From SIG78 sp045585955 (GTDB taxonomy: Bacteria; Verrucomicrobiota; Lentisphaeria; Victivallales; Victivallaceae): 64,000 nucleotides of DNA. Shown here one piece after another: positions 47,575-55,945 of this stretch; the stretch's first letter is position 1; the number at the start of each line of letters is the position of its first letter. The notes under the pieces were generated by a model. It did no database searches. It had not been told where the DNA came from and saw nothing but the letters and a program-made list of their open reading frames with translations. The stretch spans positions 28,186-92,185 of the forward strand of contig JAZMZK010000069.1 of NCBI GenBank assembly GCA_045585955.1, in the 5' to 3' direction. A program made the position numbers and the translations under genes.

Positions 47575-47739
47575 TCTCCACTTCGTTCCGATATGATGAG
47601 AAAATGAAAAAATGAGAGTTTACTCCCGGAGAACTCGTTAATCCGCATAAAATCTCCACAAATTCTCCGCCACAGGAGGTCACCAGACCTCCCGTAAGCC
47701 ACGGTGTAATAACATTACGGTGCAAATGGTGATAAAGAT

Positions 47740-49629
47740 TTATTTATCGCCTCCGGGAAGTTCCTCCCCGAAAACCCATTTCTGAATAATATTGTTTTTA
47801 TAAAACACCGTAGAAGAATGTGCTATATCCGGAACTGAAAAAAATCTTGTTTTTTGTTTCCATTCCGGATAGCGCGCCACATGTTTTTGATATATCAGGA
47901 AACGTTCATAGCGATTTCTTCCCTGCAGCATTGCCTCTTCATTGACATCAAGCATCGCTTTCCCGGTATCAGCAGTACCACAGAAATAAAGCGTCGATCT
48001 TGAATAAAGATTTTTGAGTATTTGCATTTTTTGTGTTTTTTTGCAGTATGGATAACGGTTGTCCAAGCCTAAAAACCAACTATTATAATTCGCCTTTGAT
48101 TTTACTTTTCTGAATTTACCATTTTGAAATCGCAATTTGTCAATATAAAGATACACGGATGGATTTCCCACAACGAATACAGTTTCAATGGTTGGTGATA
48201 CCGGCATTTTACCCACAGCCACGTAACGGTTGACACATTGTCCGCCAGCAGAAAACCCTGCTAAAGTAATACGTTTCATTTTTGGATAAAGTTTTCTGTT
48301 TGACAGTATCCGGTAAAATTTGTCAATAACGTCAAAATTGCTGACGTGATTCCCATTGACAGCAGAACTCCCGCCGCGCCAACCGCCATCCCAAATCAAT
48401 GTACTTTTTTGTTTGTTTGCCGGACAAGTTCCTTCTGTAAAAAAAGATGGTGCTATACAATAAACTTTTTCTTTACTTTTGTATCGTTTCAGTTCATTCC
48501 GCATGCGCCCTGCAGCATCTCTTTCTCCTCCGTTTGCACCATGTATATATATAACTGCATATTGCAATTCAGGATCACCTTGCATAATATTATGTTCAGC
48601 AAAATAATATGCCGCTTTGGTGGAACCCATATTCAAGGCAAATTGTCCAATTCCGCCCTTGGTCATTTTCTCATACATAGCAGAAAGTTCAGATTCAGAT
48701 AACGCTCTTTGCGAGATGGTCAATGTGATAGAACTGTCTTTCTGCTGGCTCAATGTATAATACTTGTCTGCATATAAAACAGATTGTTGCACAGATGGCC
48801 GCAGGAAATGATTTCCTATTTTTATTTTCCAATCTTTTATCCCGCTGACTGCTCCAGTTGCCAATTTGTACAACCCCATATTTTGTTTCTCTGCAACGTT
48901 GATGCAAATATCTGCCTTCCCGAGATAAGCAAAGTTTTTGACACAAAAATCATCGGCAACGTTTCTTTGGGTCAAGTCAAGAATTATTTTTGCCTGACTG
49001 ACATCTGGATCATGATCAAAACTTGCTTTGAGTTGCCCTGCGACCCGGATCGTCCCCTTCAATACGGGGGATTCTTCCCGCAATTCCAGCACACCTCCGG
49101 GAGCAACATATACATTCTGTGCAGTGCCATGTTTCCAAACATGCACCAACCCTCCGGATAAAATAGTTACATCTGATATAACTGCGCCGGGGAAATATAC
49201 CCGCAAAAATCCTTTTGATTCTACAGTTATTTTTTCTGACAGTGAATGGTTGAATACATTCATCCTGCCGCCGGATAAAAGTTTAGTATCGGTAGAATAA
49301 CTGGAATTTCTACGATATTCCCGTACTTCCATAAGTCCACCGTCTTCGACGGTTGCCCCGTAGGATTTTCCGCCAGCAAGCCAGAGTTTTCCGCCCCTTT
49401 TTACAACAGTATTATTTGAGATTCCTCCGGGGAACACATCTTCGATTCCGCCTTGCAGGATAGTATTATATGTTTTTCCACCTTGTTGGATCGTTAAACG
49501 ATTGCCTGTCGTAACAACAGCATTCCGGACTGTTTTCTTCCGGATGATTTTGTTGTCAGCTGAAACATTTGAAGTTGCAGAAATAAAAAACAGTAAGGTC
49601 AGACAAGCAAATAAAAATCGTTTTAACAT
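47740..49629 (-). CDS. Secreted alpha/beta hydrolase fused to AIDA-like beta-helix repeats
   Basis: 629 residues with a signal peptide (about 1-24). Residues 30-190 contain AIDA-I-type repeats of 18-20 residues: TVVKRGGKLWLAGGKSYG, ATVEDGGLMEVREY, VTILSGGLVHVWKHG, VYVAPGGVLELRE. They form a parallel beta-helix in autotransporter passengers, but no beta-barrel translocator follows. From about 340 comes an alpha/beta hydrolase: VIYIHGANGGERDAAG, the nucleophile elbow LAGFSAGGQC, an aspartate candidate in FCGTADTG and a histidine in DIAHSS. GGGGAT precedes ATG 49629. An esterase or peptidase anchored at the surface is likely; the substrate is unknown. Confidence 0.8.
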   Translation of the reverse strand: MLKRFLFACLTLLFFISATSNVSADNKIIRKKTVRNAVVTTGNRLTIQQGGKTYNTILQGGIEDVFPGGISNNTVVKRGGKLWLAGGKSYGATVEDGGLMEVREYRRNSSYSTDTKLLSGGRMNVFNHSLSEKITVESKGFLRVYFPGAVISDVTILSGGLVHVWKHGTAQNVYVAPGGVLELREESPVLKGTIRVAGQLKASFDHDPDVSQAKIILDLTQRNVADDFCVKNFAYLGKADICINVAEKQNMGLYKLATGAVSGIKDWKIKIGNHFLRPSVQQSVLYADKYYTLSQQKDSSITLTISQRALSESELSAMYEKMTKGGIGQFALNMGSTKAAYYFAEHNIMQGDPELQYAVIYIHGANGGERDAAGRMRNELKRYKSKEKVYCIAPSFFTEGTCPANKQKSTLIWDGGWRGGSSAVNGNHVSNFDVIDKFYRILSNRKLYPKMKRITLAGFSAGGQCVNRYVAVGKMPVSPTIETVFVVGNPSVYLYIDKLRFQNGKFRKVKSKANYNSWFLGLDNRYPYCKKTQKMQILKNLYSRSTLYFCGTADTGKAMLDVNEEAMLQGRNRYERFLIYQKHVARYPEWKQKTRFFSVPDIAHSSTVFYKNNIIQKWVFGEELPGGDK

Positions 49630-49893
49630 GAAATCCCCGTTGTTGTAGTGATAAACGATTGCGTATCATAAAATAACACACATTTGATACATTGTCAACC
49701 TTTGTTAAAAAAAAATTAAAAATTCCCGGAAGTCATTATTCCGCTGTTATTTCAATATCGGCTGTGGATGTAATTAACTGCATTTTTTTTTGAGGAAAGA
49801 GGTCATAAAATCCATGATTTCGCAGATAATTGCATTTGTGTAAAAACAATTTGAACTCTCTGTTATGAAATCAAGGTGCGGGAACAAAAACTG

Positions 49894-49911
49894 CCACCCC
49901 ATTTTTTTGCC
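49894..49911. other. Candidate attachment site, right copy
   Basis: CCACCCCA, T7, GCC repeats the end of tRNA-His and its flank (47312-47330). The gap 49630-50075 around it shows no gene, promoter or terminator that I can support and is AT-rich. Confidence 0.4.
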
Positions 49912-50075
49912 CATCCGGGGCACTAAACTCTGCTCAAATAACCTGATTTATTTGCCAAAATTTGCCAATCTGGATTTTCTGGAAAATACGACACCTGACG
50001 CAACACTCAAAAACGTAATATTACGATTTTGAACCTTTAAGATTCTTTTATATGTTATCATGCGTTAAAAATATT

Positions 50076-50340
50076 TCACACCAAGTGCATTTCATGAAGA
50101 TTCCATCCGCTTAGGAAGTCTGTGGATATAGGCTCAAGGTTATCTCGAACACTTTTTAGCGCAACATTTACCTCTGGTATGTTCTCTCCATAAGTAAGCA
50201 ACCTTGTCCATTCATCGGGATAAAATTGGTGCAATACAAATAATATAAAAGACATTGGCTTCACCTAAATTCGGCTCTGCCGCAATCAACCAACTCAATA
50301 ATGTTAACAAAAACAATATGGTTAATTTGAGCCTGTACAT
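50076..50340 (-). pseudogene. Small secreted protein gene, frameshifted
   Basis: From ATG 50340 the minus strand encodes a signal peptide (MYRLKLTILFLLTLLSWLIA, then AEPNLGEANVFYI) but stops at 50212. The +1-shifted frame, open from 50264 to 50076, continues plausibly with FYPDEWTRLLTYGENIPEV and ends EMHLV. One indel around 50215-50260 would join them into a protein of about 86 residues. No clear binding site. I do not recognise the family. Confidence 0.5.
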
Positions 50341-50355
50341 ATAAATCTGTCGCAA

Positions 50356-50761
50356 TTAAAACTTGTTCCAATTATGACTGCCGCCAGCGGGACAATAGAT
50401 ACTGGACGGTTTGTTGCGGGTAGAGATTTTTATGCTGCACTTGCGACATTGATATTGATTTTTGCCAATTTGTGCAAGCAAATCCCAAGTGTGGCTACCA
50501 CGAGAAGAACAGTAAATCACATTGGGGCGTTTTGCTGTATAAACTTCTGCATTTCCGGCAGTGATATATATTTTCTCCAATGATACCAAGATTGATCCAA
50601 TTATGACTGCCCTTGGCAGAGCAATACAAAGTATTGGGGCGTTTCGCCTTTATGACCGAAATATCACATTTTCGGCACAGATAAACACGCGGGATGTCTG
50701 CGCCAAAGGAGGTCATACAGAATACAAGGCACATAAGAAAAATAAATGTTTTCATATTCAT
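50356..50761 (-). pseudogene. Secreted zinc-ribbon-repeat protein gene, frameshifted
   Basis: Starts at ATG 50761 (GAGGAG upstream) with a signal peptide (MNMKTFIFLMCLVFCMTSFG). Then come repeats of about 45 residues of the form Y-x-CRKC, KRPN, YCS, GSH-x-W: YLCRKC...KRPNTLYCSAKGSHNW, and in another frame KRPNVIYCSSRGSHTW, YQCRKC, SSIYCPAGGSHNW. The shift lies near 50535-50560 (frame A reads YHCRKCRSLYSK, frame B EVYTAKRPN) and equals a one-base deletion. Intact, it would hold three zinc-ribbon-like units in about 134 residues. Confidence 0.65.
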
Positions 50762-51150
50762 TTTCTCCTCAATAGCACTTTACATATAACACTGAATATA
50801 AAAAGTAGAATGATGATAAATGAAAAAATGCTGAGAGAAGACAAAAACACGTTTTTAAGAAATTCGATTATTTCGTTTTCCCAGTCTCCGCACCACCCCA
50901 AAAGCAAAAAGCCCATCAGTGCAGTTGCCATCATCGCGATACTTTCACGCTCAAAATTTCATTTTTTCTGCTATTTTCTGCCATTTAAATATTTATTATT
51001 TTTAGTCAAAAAATACATTACAATCAAAAACGAGATATTACTTTTTGTATAACGTGTTTGCAGAAGTCTCTTCTTAAACTTGAAGCTAAACTTTTTTCGG
51101 TTACTTACAAGTTTGACAATGTATTTTTCAGTATATTATAAAATTAAAAA

Positions 51151-51179
51151 TTGAAATGAGATATTTCCTCTGCTATATT
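51151..51179 (+). promoter_or_regulatory. Promoter for the first LRAT-like gene
   Basis: TTGAAA (51151-51156), 17 bp ending in TGC, TATATT (51174-51179), 30 bp before ATG 51209. Confidence 0.6.
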
Positions 51180-51208
51180 AAAAAGAAGAATAAGAAAAGT
51201 ATTCCAAT

Positions 51209-51859
51209 ATGTTTGACAAACTGTTTCAAGAAGTAATCAAGGGGATACTAGGAGGAATTTTGTCTGGTCCGGACATTGTAAAGTCAGGCCCTGTATCCAC
51301 TCCGCGTCCTCGACGGATTAAAATTGTTGATCCCAAAACTCCTGGACCGCTCCCCGATAATAAAGTAAAAACAGATTCTGTCACAATGGAGCTTACAAAA
51401 GAACATATAAAAAGACAAGTTCACCGTAAAAGAGCAAGGTTTGGCTTTAATCCTACACCGGGGACTCCTGTTTTCTGCGACCTTGCAGTGGCGGTTGAGC
51501 ATACCGGAATTTATATCGGAAGAAATCGCATTGTCCATTTGGAAGGTGATGGTAATATACGATCTGTTTCTCCTGAAGAGTTTGTTGCACGTTTAGACGG
51601 AAAAAATCCATCCCGTAAAATTTATTTTGCAGCAAATAATGATAAATCTCTTGGCAATACGGAAGTTGCACAAAGAGCAAGAAATATGCGTAATGGATTT
51701 CGTAATTATAATGTTTTGTTGGATAATTGCCATCAATTTACTTGCGGATGTTTATCCGGAAATTTTGAAAATCCTTGTAATTTTTTCTGGTTAGTAGAAC
51801 AGGAAATCAAATCGAAAAATGGCATTGAAAATTTTGTGTGGCAGGAATGGAAATATTGA
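51209..51859 (+). CDS. LRAT-like (NlpC/P60 superfamily) protein 1
   Basis: 216 residues. After an 80-residue basic N-terminus, the domain (about 82-190) reads TPGTPVFCDLA, EHTGIYIGRNRIVHLEG with catalytic His98, and LDNCHQFTCG with catalytic Cys174, the permuted NlpC/P60 layout of LRAT-like acyltransferases and hydrolases (nucleophile Cys after the His). No signal peptide. Members transfer or remove acyl chains or cleave amides. Related copies are encoded at 52251 and 61043. Its DNA is AT-richer than the window average. Confidence 0.82.
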   Translation: MFDKLFQEVIKGILGGILSGPDIVKSGPVSTPRPRRIKIVDPKTPGPLPDNKVKTDSVTMELTKEHIKRQVHRKRARFGFNPTPGTPVFCDLAVAVEHTGIYIGRNRIVHLEGDGNIRSVSPEEFVARLDGKNPSRKIYFAANNDKSLGNTEVAQRARNMRNGFRNYNVLLDNCHQFTCGCLSGNFENPCNFFWLVEQEIKSKNGIENFVWQEWKY

Positions 51860-51877
51860 ATATTTTTGATTTCTGAC

Positions 51878-51905
51878 TTGACAAGCGTATTTTTCGTGCT
51901 ATGTT
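51878..51905 (+). promoter_or_regulatory. Strong promoter before a structured RNA region
   Basis: Perfect TTGACA (51878-51883), 16 bp ending in GTGC, TATGTT (51900-51905). The next clear start codon with a binding site is 345 bp downstream. Confidence 0.75.
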
Positions 51906-51911
51906 AGACAC

Positions 51912-52180
51912 ATAGTAACTCTATTTTAGAAGTCCGGTTGGGGAAGTTCCTCCGGTGCGAGACAAACCGCACTTGTTTGTCCTTTGATTTCTAATTTATA
52001 CTCCTTACGAAACCGGGTTTCCGGTCTATTATGATGCCTTTGCTTGAGCGATCAGGCTGTGGCGATGAAATTTCTTTTACCAGTATGTTCTTAAAGAATC
52101 GGTTATCCCGGTTCAACTATCTGAAATGGCTCTTGAAGCGGGGCGATCTGCCTCAAGACACTGATGATCTTTAGCTCTCT
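51912..52180 (+). ncRNA. Candidate structured RNA or long leader
   Basis: Closing stem TTAGAA (51926-51931)/TTCTAA (51989-51994) encloses CCGG...CCGG (51934-51955) and the perfect GACAAAC (51961-51967)/GTTTGTC (51975-51981) hairpin; then ACCGG-GTTT-CCGGT (52012-52025) and GAATCGG/CCGGTTC near 52105-52125. A reading frame of 47 codons (52031-52174, MMPLLERSGCGDEISF...) overlaps it but has no binding site. No known RNA family recognised. Confidence 0.45.
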
Positions 52181-52250
52181 TAAAAAGGCATGGACACGGT
52201 GTTCATGTGCTGAACAACACGAAAATGTAAAAATGTTAGGAGTAATCAAA

Positions 52251-52859
52251 ATGAGCATAGCGGATTTTTTTCACGGATTGGGTGAGATTGCAGTAGCAGG
52301 ACTTTGCGATTTAGCCACAGACAGATTGGGGCTTGAAAAGCCCGATGAGGGTTCATATCTTTCACAATTATACGAGGAAGAGGAAAAGCACGCCGGAAAC
52401 ATTTTCCAGAAAATGTGTGGCGATAAACTCTTCAGATTAACACCGGGAACTCCGGTGTTCTGCAATTTAGCCGGAGGATTGGCAGAACACTCCGGAATTT
52501 GTGTCGGTAGGCAAATCGTGCATCTGGATGGTTCAGGCAACATCATCTGCACATCTCCTAAAACATTCATTGAACGGAAAAACGGCAGCAATCTGGCTGT
52601 CAATATCTATTACGCCGCAAGAAAAGCCAACACCCCTCTTGGGAAAGCTGCCGTTGCGCAGAGAGCACAGGCAAAAGTCGGCAGACACCAGACCTATTCC
52701 GTATGGACTGACAATTGTCACGGCTTCACATTAGGCTGCATTACCGGAATTTTTGATCAGCATCACAACTATCGTCTCAGAGAAATCGAAAATGCCATAT
52801 CGGAATACTACGGGACAGAAGAGTGGGAATGGCGGGCTTGGGATTTTGAGAATGATTGA
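52251..52859 (+). CDS. LRAT-like (NlpC/P60 superfamily) protein 2
   Basis: 202 residues from ATG 52251 (AGGAG 8 bp upstream). It is a paralogue of the protein at 51209: LTPGTPVFCNLAGG, EHSGICVGRQIVHLDGSG with His80, KTFIERKNG, and TDNCHGFTLGCITG with Cys156. The N-terminus (residues 1-60) differs and is acidic. No signal peptide. The conserved PGTPVF and NCHxFTxGC blocks define this subfamily within the window. The long transcript leader 51912-52250 may control it. Confidence 0.83.
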   Translation: MSIADFFHGLGEIAVAGLCDLATDRLGLEKPDEGSYLSQLYEEEEKHAGNIFQKMCGDKLFRLTPGTPVFCNLAGGLAEHSGICVGRQIVHLDGSGNIICTSPKTFIERKNGSNLAVNIYYAARKANTPLGKAAVAQRAQAKVGRHQTYSVWTDNCHGFTLGCITGIFDQHHNYRLREIENAISEYYGTEEWEWRAWDFEND

Positions 52860-52866
52860 GTCGGTA

Positions 52867-52899
52867 TGACACAAAATGACATCCTGTCTGCAATATATT
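52867..52899 (+). promoter_or_regulatory. WYL-regulon box and -10, unit A
   Basis: TGACA at 52867 and 52877 (ATGACACAAAATGACAT) take the place of a -35; AAAATG is followed by 15 bp and then TATATT (52894-52899). It drives the three-gene unit starting at 53127. The AAGGAGG at 52914-52920 just after the expected transcript start has no start codon at a proper distance. Confidence 0.75.
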
Positions 52900-53126
52900 A
52901 AAGATGTAACAAAAAGGAGGTACAAAAAAGCAGATAACGTTGACTGATACTAATTATATATTTTTGAATACCGGAATATCTCCGGTACATACTTACTGAT
53001 TTTTATATTTTTATTTTGATTCTTGGAATGAAATGCTCCGGAAAGCAGTTGCCGGAGCTGATGAAAAGGTATGTGCCGGAGATATCTTTTTATCCTGATA
53101 AACAATTCCGGCAATGGAGAAAACAT

Positions 53127-53555
53127 ATGAACAATTTTATAAAGAACGAACTTTCACGGTTGCGGATTGATTATAAGTTTGAAGATGGGATGTTTTACTT
53201 CCCTCATCCACGCTATTCGGAACTGGTCGACTGTATTGTAAACATTGACAATGGCAAGTTGCGTTTTATTGCAGATTATGAGTTGATCGCTCCTGCCGGA
53301 ATGCCCGAAGAACAGCTTTGCTCCATCCTCAATAAGCTTAACTACGATAACGATTTCGGTAATCTGGAAACGGACGGCAACGGCTTGATCGTTTTCAAAC
53401 TCAACGCATTTCTGCCGGATTGCAAGCACTCCGCAAATGAAGTTTGCCGTATCGCATTGATCTTCTTTTTACAGAAAATCTCAAAAGAGTTCCGTAAGTT
53501 GGAAGACGAAGTTAATAAGATCCGCAGGAAAATTATGGAGGTAAAAGCATGTTAA
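53127..53555 (+). CDS. Hypothetical protein, regulon unit A gene 1
   Basis: 142 residues from ATG 53127, with GGAGA 7 bp upstream. The frame is open back to 53016, and ATG 53028 would add 33 residues (MKCSGKQLPELMKRYVPE), so the start is uncertain. Alternating strands and a final helix (NNFIKNELSRLRIDYKFEDG, FRKLEDEVNKIRRKIMEVK) suggest a YbjN or type III chaperone-like fold, which is inference. No signal peptide. It overlaps the next gene by 7 bp. Confidence 0.75.
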   Translation: MNNFIKNELSRLRIDYKFEDGMFYFPHPRYSELVDCIVNIDNGKLRFIADYELIAPAGMPEEQLCSILNKLNYDNDFGNLETDGNGLIVFKLNAFLPDCKHSANEVCRIALIFFLQKISKEFRKLEDEVNKIRRKIMEVKAC

Positions 53556-53947
53556 CCGTTATGTCTGAATCTCTGAAAAGCAAAATAATTGAATTGGAGT
53601 GCCTGCACCACCGCTGTATGCAGTTGCGGGAAACCGCCGAAATTCTGAATGAAGAACTGCAACTGGTCTGCAATGATGAAAAAACCCAAGCCCGGCTCGG
53701 CAATGCTGGACGGGAACGGGTACGCAGAGATTTCAAAACGCTCTTTATGGAGCAGCAGAAACTTCACCGTGAGCTTGAAATCTTTATCCGGAGCAATAAC
53801 CTTGATGTAACTCTTGAAGAATTGCCCAGCGGATTTTCATCTGACGGTTTTCTGAAAACCTTTGCTCTGGATGGTCCATACAACATGGCGATCACCGATT
53901 TATTCATCGCCATCTGCAAGGGGGCTTCTCATGAAGAAGAAAAGTGA
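53549..53947 (+). CDS. Hypothetical helical protein, unit A gene 2
   Basis: 132 residues, mostly helical, with a probable coiled coil at about 10-85 (LECLHHRCMQLRETAEILNE, RVRRDFKTLFMEQQKLHREL). Start ATG 53549 lies inside the previous gene's end and GGAGG precedes it, so translation is coupled. Unknown family. The last 25 residues (PYNMAITDLFIAICKGASHE) are more hydrophobic. Confidence 0.75.
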   Translation: MLTVMSESLKSKIIELECLHHRCMQLRETAEILNEELQLVCNDEKTQARLGNAGRERVRRDFKTLFMEQQKLHRELEIFIRSNNLDVTLEELPSGFSSDGFLKTFALDGPYNMAITDLFIAICKGASHEEEK

Positions 53948-54548
53948 ATACTGGAACTGGATGGTGAGCAATCTGCCAGTGTTTGCTCCGATGCCCGCCG
54001 TTGGGGTAAAGTGGGAGTTTCTCGGACACCGGGAGTGGGGATTTTCTATCGACAATCAGGTGATTGTTTACCGTGACGGAGCGATGACCTGGCAGATGCT
54101 GGAAAAATGCCGCAATATATCCATATTGAGCATTGACGAAAAACCCAGAGGTTTTGCGGACATCGTTCCCAAACTCAAACAATGTCAGGACGAGGCAAGA
54201 ACGTTTGAAATGACGTGGGACTTTCTCAAATATCTTTTTGATATGACGGAAGAGGAAATGCCGTATTTTCCAGTTCTGTTGGAAAAGCGTTATGGAGAGT
54301 TCACCTGGCACCCTTATGCGCCAGGTTTGAATCCGGCGTATGAGGAGATGTTTGGAGATGCGCCAATCCAATTAAGTCCGCTCATGCGGGGGCTTGATAT
54401 GCCATCCCGCACCGCAGTACATCATTTGCAATGTGATTGCGGCAACGCTCAAACCGTATTTCAGCAGCTCCACCGCTGGGAATATGCTTCATCGCTCCCC
54501 GAAGTGATATGCCGTTGCGGTAAAGCTATGAAAAAAGCAAACAACTAA
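53931..54548 (+). CDS. Hypothetical protein with C-terminal Cys cluster, unit A gene 3
   Basis: 205 residues from ATG 53931, overlapping gene 2 by 17 bp with AAGGGGG upstream. The C-terminus has paired cysteines, CDCGNAQTVFQ and EVICRCGKAMK, that look like a zinc ribbon. The centre is rich in Trp and Tyr (SEYWNWMV, VKWEFLGHREWGF, YGEFTWHPYAPG). Unknown family; always-coupled translation with genes 1 and 2 suggests a complex. Confidence 0.75.
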   Translation: MKKKSEYWNWMVSNLPVFAPMPAVGVKWEFLGHREWGFSIDNQVIVYRDGAMTWQMLEKCRNISILSIDEKPRGFADIVPKLKQCQDEARTFEMTWDFLKYLFDMTEEEMPYFPVLLEKRYGEFTWHPYAPGLNPAYEEMFGDAPIQLSPLMRGLDMPSRTAVHHLQCDCGNAQTVFQQLHRWEYASSLPEVICRCGKAMKKANN

Positions 54549-54550
54549 CT

Positions 54551-54579
54551 TGTAAAACACTCTCCGCTGGAGTATAATA
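54551..54579 (+). promoter_or_regulatory. Promoter for the gene at 54618
   Basis: TTGTAA (54551-54556), 17 bp, TATAAT (54574-54579), beginning 2 bp after the stop of the previous gene. Confidence 0.75.
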
Positions 54580-54617
54580 AACAAAAACTCCGGCAGAGAA
54601 AATTTGGAGGCGAGAAT

Positions 54618-55439
54618 ATGACGATTGAAGAAAAGAAAGAGATAATAAAATTTTTGAATGAGAAATGCGAAGAAGCAACAAAGAATTTTGGGGATGAATC
54701 TAAAGAAGTTTTGTTTATTAAAACTGCAATAGAAGCAGTTGAAGCTAAAAAGACAAAATTTCAATCTCCAATTAATGAAATAAAAGAATATTTTTCTTAT
54801 CATCTTTGCCCGGACCAGTATGTTTGCAAGATCAAAGATATTCAAAACGATTATTTTAAAACAAAAAAACGACAGCTTATTTTTGACATGAATACATCTG
54901 AACTTATTAAAGGAAACATTCCGGAAGGAAATAAATTTCTATTATTCGTTTTGGAATCAGCACATCAAAAAGAATTCAATAAAGATCACACTGTTATTGC
55001 TCCGGCATGGGGAAATGAAGTCGGCGATGCGGGATACGATATTAGAGAATATGTTTTAGAAATCTTTGGTAAAGGGTATGAAGATTATCACCTTATTTTA
55101 ATGAATGCAATAACATTTCAATGTTCATTAGGATGTAAGCCTGAAAAATATTTTCGCGATGGAGTTTTTCGTAGGTTTTGGGAAAAACATGGTCGGTCAG
55201 ATTTTCAAAAACGATTTGAACAAATCTTTGAACAGTTGCGGGTTAAATCCACCGTCATTGTTAATGCGTGTACTGCAATGAATGGACAAAAGAAAAATAT
55301 ACAGACCATAATGGAGAATATTGTAGGATTTGTATTAGAACTGGATCACCCAAGCTATAATTGGCATGCAAAAAGAGAAATACAAATGACAAAAGTAAAC
55401 AACGCTAATTTGTATATAGGAAAAACACCTGAGAAATAA
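54618..55439 (+). CDS. Hypothetical protein, possible uracil-DNA-glycosylase-like fold
   Basis: 273 residues with GGAGG upstream. It is clearly AT-richer than its neighbours and uses different codons (many AAA, ATA, TTT), which suggests recent transfer. The segment FLLFVLESAHQKEF followed by VIAPAWGNEVGDAGYDIREY resembles uncharacterised proteins with an LESPHKDEF motif that I associate with a uracil-DNA-glycosylase-like fold; this is from memory and unsure. The N-terminal 45 residues are a charged helix. Own promoter, no regulon box. Confidence 0.7.
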   Translation: MTIEEKKEIIKFLNEKCEEATKNFGDESKEVLFIKTAIEAVEAKKTKFQSPINEIKEYFSYHLCPDQYVCKIKDIQNDYFKTKKRQLIFDMNTSELIKGNIPEGNKFLLFVLESAHQKEFNKDHTVIAPAWGNEVGDAGYDIREYVLEIFGKGYEDYHLILMNAITFQCSLGCKPEKYFRDGVFRRFWEKHGRSDFQKRFEQIFEQLRVKSTVIVNACTAMNGQKKNIQTIMENIVGFVLELDHPSYNWHAKREIQMTKVNNANLYIGKTPEK

Positions 55440-55463
55440 GTCCTATAAAACTTATAAGACTTA

Positions 55464-55511
55464 TAAAAAATCCCCGACTCTGCAAAAAACTTGTAAAGCC
55501 GGGTATTTTTT
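55464..55511. terminator. Bidirectional terminator between convergent units
   Basis: AAAAAATCCCCGACT (from about 55465) pairs imperfectly with AGCCGGGTATTTTTT (to 55511), with T runs for both directions. It ends the gene at 54618 and the dut operon. Confidence 0.75.
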
Positions 55512-55513
55512 GT

Positions 55514-55945
55514 TCACTTTCCGCTGCTGCCGAAACCGCCACTTCCCCGGTCGGATTCAGAGAGAGCTGCAACTTCTTTCAGTTCGATTTCGGGCAGTTC
55601 GCAGATCACCATCTGGGCGATGCGGTCGCCGCGTTGGATGACGAAAGGCTCTCTGCCGAGATTGTAGAGGATAGCTTTGACTTCGCCGCGAAAATTGGCA
55701 TCAACTGTGCCGGGGGAGTTGATCACAGTGATGTGATGCTTGGCGGCAAGTCCGCTGCGTGGACGGATTTGTGCCTCATAGCTGGAGGGTAACTCCATGG
55801 CAAAGCCGACGGGGATCGCCATACCCGACATGGGTTCCAGTACGGCATCAATGCGGGAATACAAATCGTATCCCGCATCGTCAGGGTGTGCCTTTTTCGG
55901 ACAAAAGTTTTCGCAGCCATTTTCCAGTTTTATTTTGACATCCAT
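55514..55945 (-). CDS. dut: dUTP diphosphatase, trimeric type
   Basis: 143 residues from ATG 55945, which overlaps the previous stop by one base; GTGGAG lies 9-10 bp upstream. (A GTG at 55960 is an alternative.) All five motifs are visible: DDAGYDLYS, IRPRSGLAAKH, GTVDANFRGEVKAILYN, GDRIAQMVI and DRGSGGFGSSG. It hydrolyses dUTP to dUMP and keeps uracil out of DNA. Being last in the seven-gene kinase operon is unusual for dut. Confidence 0.95.
   Translation of the reverse strand: MDVKIKLENGCENFCPKKAHPDDAGYDLYSRIDAVLEPMSGMAIPVGFAMELPSSYEAQIRPRSGLAAKHHITVINSPGTVDANFRGEVKAILYNLGREPFVIQRGDRIAQMVICELPEIELKEVAALSESDRGSGGFGSSGK

Noticed and set aside
50561..51052. 163-codon plus-strand frame between the broken secreted genes and the first LRAT-like gene
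   Set aside because: Overlaps the real minus-strand gene, low-complexity composition and no binding site. The stretch 50762-51150 otherwise shows no gene.
51912..52030. Cobalamin riboswitch, 6S RNA or RNase P RNA
   Set aside because: A few GGTG/CCGG fragments match, but the conserved cores of these RNAs are absent.
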